This document shows positions 1 to 5,437 of a stretch of 7,278 bases of DNA, piece by piece. The position numbers were made by a program, and so were the translations under genes. Below the pieces are notes generated by a model, which was not told the DNA's origin, made no database searches, and saw only the letters and a list, made by a program, of their open reading frames with translations. Positions within the stretch are counted from its first letter, which is position 1, and each line of letters opens with the position of its first letter. The stretch is from positions 1-7,278 of the forward strand of contig JAHEDF010000187.1 of NCBI GenBank assembly GCA_024641365.1, given 5' to 3'. Source of the DNA: Planctomycetota bacterium (lineage in GTDB: Bacteria; Planctomycetota; UBA11346).

Positions 1-330
1 TCTCATCCGCCGCCGCCTGATGATCAGCATACTCACACGAAAATCTCATTTAGGCGGTCACGTTATAGGTCACCTAATCGTTTTGTGCATGTGTAGAAAG
101 TCATACGTACAGTTTTAATCAATAATCAGTATAGAGGGAATACGTTTTATCTTCGGTGCATCACATGGTTACAGGACCATCACGGCTATGAATTGCCTCG
201 CAACCTGGAACTAACACCATGACCAATCGCTCTTTTGATTATGACGTGCATTAACCAAACCAAGTCATTAACAACTTCGTCTTTCTATCGTACCGTTTAT
301 CCCCTTCACCACTTAAAGGATTTTAACCCC
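1..330. other. Upstream leader region without a supported gene
   Basis: No convincing coding region is visible here. Frame 3 opens at the window edge and stops at 18-20, so the last few codons of an upstream gene could be present, but nothing tests this. A - strand frame from an ATG at 49 runs 16 codons to the left edge without a visible ribosome binding site. Two tiny + strand ORFs exist (188-214, 8 codons; 219-254, 11 codons) and could be leader peptides or chance. A direct repeat of GGTCAC occurs at 56-61 and 68-73. The stretch is AT-rich around 110-150 and includes a TATAGA at 130-135 that could serve as a -10 box, but it has no good -35 partner. The region most likely contains the promoter and untranslated leader of the gene starting at 331. 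Confidence 0.5.
315..320 (+). promoter_or_regulatory. Ribosome binding site for the propeller protein (start-deciding)
   Basis: AAAGGA lies 10 bases before the ATG at 331. The open frame extends further upstream to a TTG at 235 and an ATG at 241. Those starts would put about 30 residues with no secretion character in front of a good signal peptide. The ATG at 331 combines a Shine-Dalgarno match with a protein that begins directly with the signal sequence, so it is preferred. Confidence 0.6.
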
Positions 331-2616
331 ATGGGCATCTTCCGCACCGCAACGTTTTCATTAGCACTCATTCCCTTATTAGCTGCAATAACAACTGGAC
401 ATGCAGCGGATAAAAAAGCGGATAAAAAAGACCCTAAAGAACAATGGTTCAACAAAATGGACACAGGTCCTATTTTATCTGCCTGTATTAATAGCGATAC
501 ACCAAAAGATAATGTCGCCATCAAAGGCATCGCCATCAAATTAGGCGCAGACAAAAATGCGGGGCTTTGTTTTGACACTGATTTATTGCGTGTGAGCGCG
601 GGATGGACTGATGGCTGGCTGAACTTACGCGGCGTCCATTATGAAGGCAAACATGGTCCAACAGGACCAACCGTTGGTGGCAAACAATTATTTGCGACGC
701 AAAAAGCTCCTGGCTGGTCAAAGGGTGATAATTTAAAAGATCCTCGTAGTGAACCATTTGGCCCGCTGCCAAGCGATTGGGCAAAATATAAAGGCTTATA
801 TCTGCATGGGGATAACGTGGTTTTATCGTACACCGTTGGTGGTTCGGCTGTATTAGAATTACCAAGCCTAGAAGCCGATGGCGGCATCAGCCGCACATTT
901 AATATCAGTAAATTTTCTGCTGCGTCAGCAATGGTCGTCGCAGATGGCGACGCAGCGGCAGAGGTAAATAATGGTGTAGCAAAAGCTGGCAATTTATCAG
1001 CGGCATTAGTTGGCGCACCAAAAGGCGTTGAATTAAAAGCGGACGGAAATCGTATTTTAATGCTGGTCCCTGCTGGTGCGCAAGGCGTCTTTAAATTAGT
1101 CATGTCCAGTGGCGATGGCGCAGCGGCCGCTAAAGCGGCAAGTCCCGCAGTTGACCCAGCAACACTCACCAAAGGTGGCCCGGCTCATTGGACAGAAACC
1201 ATCGAATTAAAAGGCCAACTTGGCAATGATGATGGTGCCTACACCGTCGACACCATCACCATTCCGGAAAGCAATCCTTGGGATTCTCGCTTACGTTTAG
1301 GCGGTGTTGATTTCTTTAGCGATGGACGCGCTGCGGTATCCACCTGGAATGGTGATGTGTGGATCTGTTCCGGTATTGATGACAAATTGGAAAAATTAGT
1401 GTGGAAACGTTTTGCCGCTGGCCTCAATCAAACCTTAGGACTGAAAGTCGTAAACGATGAAATCTATACCCTGGGTCGTGATCAAATTACACGGTTGAAA
1501 GATTTGAATGGCGATGGCGAAGCCGATTTCTTCGAAGCATTTAATAATGACATGCATGTTACGCCCGGTTTCCATGAATTTACGCTAGATTTACATACAG
1601 ACGGCGACGGCAATTTTATTTATGCGAAAGGTGGTCCGGTGCGCCCGGGTGGTCGCGGTTGGGAAACGATCAGCGAACATGCGGGCACCGTTATGCGCGT
1701 ATCGAAGGATGGCTCGAAATTAGAAGTTATCGGCACCGGTGTACGAGCGCCAAATGGCTCTGGTTATGGTGGCCCAGATAATTTAGTCACGGTAGGTGAT
1801 AACCAAGGTACGTGGACCCCAGTTAGTCGTGTAACAGCAATTCCACCACATAAAATTCCCATGTTTGTTGGTGTGCCTGATTTAGCGCATACCACGCCTC
1901 CACCAACTGATTACACGCGTCCTATTTATTGGACGCCACAAAATATTGATAATTCAAACGGTGGCCAAGTGTGGTCACCGAAAGGTGATAAATGGGGTCC
2001 GTTGTCAGAACGTTTATTACATATTTCCTATGGGAAGAGTAATTTAAGTTTAACGATGATGGAACGTATTCCTGACACGTCGAATAATTGTGGTTGGCAA
2101 GGCGGTTTTGTTTTAATGCCATTACATTTCGCAACTGGCATTATGCGCGGACGATTTAATCCAGCGGATGGTCAATTATACGTCTGTGGATTAAAAGGCT
2201 GGCAAACCAACGGCGCAAAGGATGGTGCGTTACAACGTGTTCGCTATACGGGTAAACCTCTACAATCAGTGGTTGGCATGTCAGTGAAAAAGAATGGCGT
2301 TGAACTGACCTTCTCAACGCCACTTGATAAAACAGAAGGCGCCAATGTCGAGAATTTCTCAGTTGAACAATGGAATTATCAATGGACCAGTAATTATGGT
2401 TCTCCAGAATTTAAACCAAGCTCTGGCGACAAAGATAAAGGCCACGATCAAGTTACTATCTCAAAGGTCACTTTATCGTCTGATGGTAAGACCGTGTTCC
2501 TCGAAATGCCGGTCCAAGTAGTCATGCAAATGTCGATCAAATATCGTTTGATGACTGCGGATGGCCAGAAACTGAGCCAAGAGATCTACAATACGATCAA
2601 TTATGTGCCTAAATAA
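331..2616 (+). CDS. Secreted DUF6797-like / sugar-dehydrogenase-like beta-propeller protein
   Basis: This is a predicted exported protein of about 761 residues. Residues 1-25 form a signal peptide (basic start, hydrophobic core, cleavage likely after GHA at 23-25), followed by a lysine/aspartate-rich stretch. Roughly residues 40-170 resemble the DUF6797 region seen with planctomycete and verrucomicrobial oxidoreductase-like proteins (motifs MDTGPILSAC, FDTDLLRVSAGW, LNLRGVHYEGKHGP). An Ala-rich linker near 265-285 leads into a beta-propeller-like part (about 290-645) with RLGGVDFFSDGR, a Ca-binding-type loop DLNGDGEADFFE at 391-402, and RAPNG at 472-476. The last ~110 residues form a beta-rich domain with NYGSPEF and KTVFLEMP motifs, as in the same PVC families. 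There is no CXXCH, so it carries no covalent haem; the multihaem protein encoded next is the likely redox partner. Family recognition is from memory of motifs. A catalytic activity such as sugar or alcohol oxidation is inferred only; a binding role is equally possible. Confidence 0.75.
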   Translation: MGIFRTATFSLALIPLLAAITTGHAADKKADKKDPKEQWFNKMDTGPILSACINSDTPKDNVAIKGIAIKLGADKNAGLCFDTDLLRVSAGWTDGWLNLRGVHYEGKHGPTGPTVGGKQLFATQKAPGWSKGDNLKDPRSEPFGPLPSDWAKYKGLYLHGDNVVLSYTVGGSAVLELPSLEADGGISRTFNISKFSAASAMVVADGDAAAEVNNGVAKAGNLSAALVGAPKGVELKADGNRILMLVPAGAQGVFKLVMSSGDGAAAAKAASPAVDPATLTKGGPAHWTETIELKGQLGNDDGAYTVDTITIPESNPWDSRLRLGGVDFFSDGRAAVSTWNGDVWICSGIDDKLEKLVWKRFAAGLNQTLGLKVVNDEIYTLGRDQITRLKDLNGDGEADFFEAFNNDMHVTPGFHEFTLDLHTDGDGNFIYAKGGPVRPGGRGWETISEHAGTVMRVSKDGSKLEVIGTGVRAPNGSGYGGPDNLVTVGDNQGTWTPVSRVTAIPPHKIPMFVGVPDLAHTTPPPTDYTRPIYWTPQNIDNSNGGQVWSPKGDKWGPLSERLLHISYGKSNLSLTMMERIPDTSNNCGWQGGFVLMPLHFATGIMRGRFNPADGQLYVCGLKGWQTNGAKDGALQRVRYTGKPLQSVVGMSVKKNGVELTFSTPLDKTEGANVENFSVEQWNYQWTSNYGSPEFKPSSGDKDKGHDQVTISKVTLSSDGKTVFLEMPVQVVMQMSIKYRLMTADGQKLSQEIYNTINYVPK

Positions 2617-2695
2617 CGATTAATGATGCCGTAATCAGCTACGCCTGTTCCGCATGAGCAGGCAGCAGCTGAACAACCCGGTCATGGCTACAACT

Positions 2696-2737
2696 GGACG
2701 CATCTGATCTCAATGATCAGATGCGTCCGCCATTTTT
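2696..2737 (+). terminator. Perfect 14-bp hairpin with short T-run: intercistronic terminator/attenuator
   Basis: GGACGCATCTGATC (2696-2709) is the exact reverse complement of GATCAGATGCGTCC (2715-2728), with a 5-base TCAAT loop. Five T residues follow at 2733-2737, four bases after the stem. The stem is long and perfect, but the T-run is short and offset and the stem is not strongly GC-rich. Partial termination, or protection of the upstream mRNA 3' end, is therefore as likely as full termination. An ATG at 2721, in frame with the downstream gene, lies inside the 3' arm. That argues against using it as a start. Confidence 0.55.
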
Positions 2738-2738
2738 A

Positions 2739-2744
2739 CTGGAG
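2739..2744 (+). promoter_or_regulatory. Ribosome binding site for the pentahaem cytochrome (start-deciding)
   Basis: CTGGAG ends six bases before a GTG at 2751. The alternative in-frame ATG at 2721 has no Shine-Dalgarno match upstream and sits in the hairpin stem, so translation is placed at the GTG. Confidence 0.6.
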
Positions 2745-2750
2745 CGTCCT

Positions 2751-5063
2751 GTGAGCGATTCATCAGCTACACCTTCTCGTCTTCCTTTAAGCCTGCCCGT
2801 TAGTGTGGTCTTGGTGCTGCTCATATTAGCAGGCAATATTGCTTTAATTTATGCGCCACGTGGTTCGCAGCCGGTCGCTGGCAAATCCGATGTCAGTGAT
2901 CCAGCAAAAACACCCACCGTTGCTAATAAACCGCCTGAGCCACCTGTCGTTACACCGCCAATAACGCCTCCAGTTGCTCAACCACCAGTAACGCCACCAA
3001 CACCACCAGTAACTCCGCCTACTACACCAATTGCTGAGCAACCACCCAAAGAAATTATTGAGCGTGGCATTACCCTAACGCTGCAAGCACAAGCTGGTGG
3101 CGCCGTTGATATTCGCAGTGCACGTGTGGTGTCATTATTTGTCCCTGCTGGAACAGCACCGTCACCATTTATTGCACCTGGTCCATTTACCGCCACCTTC
3201 GAAGGCAATATTAATAAAGACGTCTGGGATTTTATTGCTTTCAGTGCCGAAGGCGCAGGTTCGCTGTCATTAACCATTGGCGATAAAACTATTTTAGAAA
3301 TTGCAGAGGGAGATTTGTCCGGAACTAAATCAAAGGAAACAAAAATATTAAAAGGCGCAAATCCATTTAAATTGGTGTACAAAAGCCCAGCAAATGGCGA
3401 TGCACGTTTACGACTGTTCTGGTCTGCTGAAGAAATTCCGCGTGAACCATTGTCCGCAGCGGTTTTTACTCATGATATTGGACCAAAAGAAATTCGAACC
3501 GCCAATAAAATTCGTCGCGGTCGTGAATTAGCGGCTACCTTACGCTGCACTAAATGTCACGCGACAGATGCCAAACCAGAAACCGGCCTGCCTGAATTAG
3601 CAATCGACGCCCCAGATTTACGTGAAATTGGCGCGCGTTTAAATCACGGTTGGATGGCGTCGTGGCTACGTGATCCCAAAGCCATGCGCGAACACGCAAC
3701 GATGCCGAAACTCGTGCATGGAGATGGAAAGTCAGAAGCCGATTTAGATAAAGAAGCTGCTTCTATGGCAGCATTTTTAGCAACGCTCGGGAAAGGTGAC
3801 GATGGCGACATTGCCAATGATGAATTAACGCGTGGTAAAGGCGGTTATTTATTTGGTAAATTTGGTTGCATTGCCTGTCACAGTGCCACTGATGATAAAC
3901 CTGCACATATTAATTTAGATTACGTCGCTGCGAAATTTAAACCAAAGGCATTAGTCGCATTTTTAAAAGAGCCGAACAAGCATTATAAATGGATCAATAT
4001 GCCAAATTTCGCCTTGAGCGATGAAGAGGCAACGCAATTAGCGGCTTATTTATTACAGACGAAAACAAAAGAAGTACCACACGCTATTACCGGTGGTGAC
4101 GCAGATCTCGGTAAAGTATTAATGGCAGGCAGCGGCTGTGCGAATTGCCATCAACTTGAGGGCGTATTTCCAATCGTTGGACCAAAATTAGCTGAACTCG
4201 GTGGCGATAAGCGTATTAAAGGTTGTTTAGCCACTGATGATAAAGCTCGCGGCCGTGCGCCAAATTTTGGTTTAGTCGGTGAAGATTTATCTGCACTTCG
4301 TGCCTTTTTAAACGGTGATCAAAAATCATTAGCTCAACAAAACTTACCTGAGTTTGCAGAGCGCCGCATTAAAAACCAAAACTGCATCGCTTGTCACCAA
4401 CGTGATGGCGAGATGCCGGTGTTTTCTAGTATGAGTGGATTACTAGAAGAATTGCACGCAAACTTGCCAGAAGGTTCTATTCCAGAACCAAGTGGCGAAG
4501 AAGGTGAAAACGGAGGCGCAGCTGCTGCTAATCCACCACCTATTTTAACTTTTACTGGTGATAAATTACGTCCAGAATGGATGGCTAAATTTATCGCTGG
4601 TCAAATGCCCTATCGCCCTCGCCCATGGATGGATATGCGTATGCCTGCATTCCCAGCGACCGCCGATTTATTGGCTAAAGGTTTAAGCATGTCGCACGGT
4701 TTACCACCAACCACTCCAGTACCGGAAGAATTAGAAGGCCCAAACATTGAAGAAGGACAGACATTAATTGGTATGGATGGTGGATTTAACTGCATTCAAT
4801 GTCATGGACTCGGGTCTCAACCGGCCGTCGCCGTCTTTGAAGCGCCAGGCATTAATTTAGGCTACGTCACACAACGCTTGCAAAAAGATTATTTCCACCG
4901 CTGGATGATGGATCCACTGCGATTTGAACCAACCACACGTATGCCGAAATTTACGCAAGGAAATGGCACCACACCACTGACCGACATTCAAGGCGGCCAA
5001 GCACGGGAACAATTCGAAGCCATTTGGAAATTGTTACAGGAAGTAAGTAAGACGGGCTTTTAG
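2751..5063 (+). CDS. Membrane-anchored PA14-like pentahaem c-type cytochrome
   Basis: The protein is about 770 residues from the GTG start. A hydrophobic segment at about 13-34 with no clear cleavage site suggests an N-terminal anchor, leaving the rest in the periplasm. A proline-rich spacer follows at 61-99. Residues about 105-240 resemble a PA14-type beta-sandwich (GPFTATFEG, NPFKLVYKSP, RLRLFWS). Five haem c sites follow: CTKCH 266-270, CIACH 373-377, CANCH 463-467, CIACH 545-549, CIQCH 681-685. Candidate axial Met residues in MP motifs are M318, M417, M631 and M731 for sites 1, 2, 4 and 5; site 3 shows RAPNF at 502-506 instead. The role is electron transfer, by established chemistry of CXXCH proteins. 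The upstream secreted propeller protein is the likely donor, by inference from gene order and from PVC-group proteins that join such modules. The terminal acceptor is unknown. An alternative ATG at 2721 would add ten residues. Confidence 0.85.
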   Translation: MSDSSATPSRLPLSLPVSVVLVLLILAGNIALIYAPRGSQPVAGKSDVSDPAKTPTVANKPPEPPVVTPPITPPVAQPPVTPPTPPVTPPTTPIAEQPPKEIIERGITLTLQAQAGGAVDIRSARVVSLFVPAGTAPSPFIAPGPFTATFEGNINKDVWDFIAFSAEGAGSLSLTIGDKTILEIAEGDLSGTKSKETKILKGANPFKLVYKSPANGDARLRLFWSAEEIPREPLSAAVFTHDIGPKEIRTANKIRRGRELAATLRCTKCHATDAKPETGLPELAIDAPDLREIGARLNHGWMASWLRDPKAMREHATMPKLVHGDGKSEADLDKEAASMAAFLATLGKGDDGDIANDELTRGKGGYLFGKFGCIACHSATDDKPAHINLDYVAAKFKPKALVAFLKEPNKHYKWINMPNFALSDEEATQLAAYLLQTKTKEVPHAITGGDADLGKVLMAGSGCANCHQLEGVFPIVGPKLAELGGDKRIKGCLATDDKARGRAPNFGLVGEDLSALRAFLNGDQKSLAQQNLPEFAERRIKNQNCIACHQRDGEMPVFSSMSGLLEELHANLPEGSIPEPSGEEGENGGAAAANPPPILTFTGDKLRPEWMAKFIAGQMPYRPRPWMDMRMPAFPATADLLAKGLSMSHGLPPTTPVPEELEGPNIEEGQTLIGMDGGFNCIQCHGLGSQPAVAVFEAPGINLGYVTQRLQKDYFHRWMMDPLRFEPTTRMPKFTQGNGTTPLTDIQGGQAREQFEAIWKLLQEVSKTGF
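2931..3047 (+). repeat. Proline/threonine-rich low-complexity linker (within the cytochrome gene)
   Basis: Residues 61-99 are built from repeated short PPV-T and PPT-type units, encoded by repeated CCA/CCG/CCT-rich codons. The stretch probably forms an extended spacer holding the haem domains away from the membrane. The opposite-strand reading is rich in Trp and is an artefact of this composition. Confidence 0.8.
3546..3560 (+). other. Haem c site 1 (CTKCH)
   Basis: Cys266 and Cys269 for thioether bonds and His270 as proximal ligand. The candidate distal ligand is Met318 in TMPKL. Confidence 0.85.
3867..3881 (+). other. Haem c site 2 (CIACH)
   Basis: Cys373, Cys376 and His377. The candidate distal ligand is Met417 in NMPNF. 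Confidence 0.85.
4137..4151 (+). other. Haem c site 3 (CANCH), without an obvious distal Met
   Basis: Cys463, Cys466 and His467. In the position where an MP motif would be expected there is R502-A503-P504-N505-F506. An extra Cys492 (KGCLA) lies between. Ligation of this haem probably differs from the others. Confidence 0.75.
4383..4397 (+). other. Haem c site 4 (CIACH)
   Basis: Cys545, Cys548 and His549. The candidate distal Met631 (RMPAF) is about 86 residues away. The longer spacing is caused by an acidic, Gly/Ala/Pro-rich insertion at about 577-600. Confidence 0.8.
4791..4805 (+). other. Haem c site 5 (CIQCH)
   Basis: Cys681, Cys684 and His685. The candidate distal ligand is Met731 in RMPKF. 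Confidence 0.85.
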
Positions 5064-5067
5064 TTTT

Positions 5068-5112
5068 GGGGCTCTGCCCCAGGCCCCGCGCTCCTTTGTC
5101 GCGGCTTTTTTT
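5068..5112 (+). terminator. Rho-independent terminator of the cytochrome gene
   Basis: Immediately after the TAG stop, GGGGC/GCCCC form a small hairpin (5068-5080). A second hairpin, CCGCG (5086-5090) with CGCGG (5100-5104), is followed by C and seven T residues (5106-5112). The second hairpin plus T-tract fits intrinsic termination of the left block. It also overlaps the beginning of the first tandem repeat copy. Confidence 0.65.
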
Positions 5113-5185
5113 CTACGCTTACGCTACGAAAAAATGAGCGGATCGACTACGTCGATTATATCCGCTCACCGCCGCTCGGCGGACG
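5094..5185. repeat. Structured intergenic repeat, copy A
   Basis: The copy runs from CTTTGTCG to the end of CGGCGGACG. In order it contains a T7 tract, a TACGC/GCTAC segment, an A6 tract (5129-5134), a nested hairpin at 5136-5167 (outer GAGCGGAT/ATCCGCTC, inner CGAC/GTCG, TAC loop, unpaired bases on the 3' side) and a GC-rich hairpin CCGCCG-CT-CGGCGG at 5169-5182. The layout matches copy B, starting 111 bases downstream. On the - strand the nested hairpin is followed by A and then six T, like an intrinsic terminator. I do not recognise a named repeat family. Confidence 0.8.
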
Positions 5186-5204
5186 GGTTTGTTTATTTCG
5201 AGGG

Positions 5205-5299
5205 CTTTGTCGTGAGCTTTTTTTCTACGCTTCGCTAGGAAAAAATGAGCGGGCGTCGCTACGCGACTATTTTGCCCGCTCACCGCCGCTCGGCGGACG
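5205..5299. repeat. Structured intergenic repeat, copy B
   Basis: This is a second, slightly longer copy in the same orientation as copy A. It contains a T7 tract, CTACGCTTCGCTAGG, an A6 tract (5240-5245), a nested hairpin at 5247-5281 (outer GAGCGGGC/GCCCGCTC, inner GTCGC/GCGAC, TAC loop, TATTTT bulge) and the same CCGCCG-CT-CGGCGG hairpin (5283-5296). The end blocks are nearly identical to copy A. The differences concentrate in the nested hairpin and largely preserve pairing, which indicates selection on structure rather than on sequence. Confidence 0.8.
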
Positions 5300-5437
5300 C
5301 TCGCCATTCGGCTCGATTTTACTCGCTCACAATTTAACTTTGACCAATCCTTGCTGGTTTTGTTTTTCTAAAATCATTTGTGTTTTAAATAATGAAAATA
5401 AATGGCATACTGGATGGTGATCTGAATTACGAGAGCT
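5300..5437 (+). promoter_or_regulatory. AT-rich leader, probable promoter region of the cls operon
   Basis: The gene at 5438 lies downstream of a terminator, so it needs its own promoter, and this AT-rich stretch is the obvious place. TTGACC (5340-5345) resembles a -35 box and TAAAAT (5369-5374) a -10 box, but their 23-base spacing is too long for a standard sigma-70 promoter. CATACT at 5406-5411 is another weak -10 candidate. No clean pair can be named. Confidence 0.3.

Larger units (their letters stand above)
2617..2750. other. Intergenic spacer between propeller and cytochrome genes
   Basis: This 134-base gap holds two potential RNA hairpins. The first is imperfect (2636-2671): CAGCT and GCCTG pair with CAGGC and AGCTG around small internal loops. 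The second is the perfect inverted repeat at 2696-2728, listed separately. No additional gene is visible. The two flanking genes face the same way and are probably co-transcribed, but the hairpins make differential expression plausible. Confidence 0.5.

Noticed and set aside
1..49. Divergent - strand gene starting at 49 and leaving the left edge
   Set aside because: There are only 16 codons in view, no ribosome binding site, and competing frames are equally open. It cannot be judged from this window.
188..254. Two very short ORFs (188-214 and 219-254) as leader peptides
   Set aside because: They have 8 and 11 codons, with no run of a regulatory amino acid and no attenuator hairpin pair nearby. 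They are possible but unsupported.
235..330. Upstream extension of the propeller protein to TTG 235 or ATG 241
   Set aside because: The added residues have no signal-peptide character and would bury the clear signal sequence. The ATG at 331 has its own AAAGGA site.
639..1172. 177-codon - strand reading frame inside the propeller gene
   Set aside because: It is antisense to a gene with recognisable domains, with no family motif and no ribosome binding evidence.
2721..2750. ATG at 2721 as start of the cytochrome gene
   Set aside because: It lies in the 3' arm of a perfect hairpin and lacks a Shine-Dalgarno sequence. The GTG at 2751 has CTGGAG at good spacing and gives a more normal N-terminal anchor.
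2844..3041. Trp-rich - strand reading frame opposite the proline-rich linker
   Set aside because: It is the complement of repeated proline codons in a well-supported gene, and its composition is not protein-like.
2978..3382. 134-codon - strand reading frame inside the cytochrome gene
   Set aside because: It is a shadow of the proline-rich and PA14-like coding region, low in complexity at its end and without recognisable motifs.
5094..5299. CRISPR array
   Set aside because: There are only two units, each internally structured over about 90 bases, with no short repeat/unique spacer alternation and no cas genes.
5094..5299. Insertion sequence or transposon remnant
   Set aside because: No transposase coding sequence, terminal inverted repeats at the outer edges or target-site duplication could be seen. 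A non-autonomous repeat remains possible and is covered in the findings.
5119..5307. A 62-codon - strand reading frame across the tandem repeats with an internally repeated peptide (RRAAVSG ... AHFF)
   Set aside because: The peptide repetition is simply the DNA repeat translated. The differences between copies preserve hairpin pairing rather than amino acids, and no ribosome binding site is apparent.
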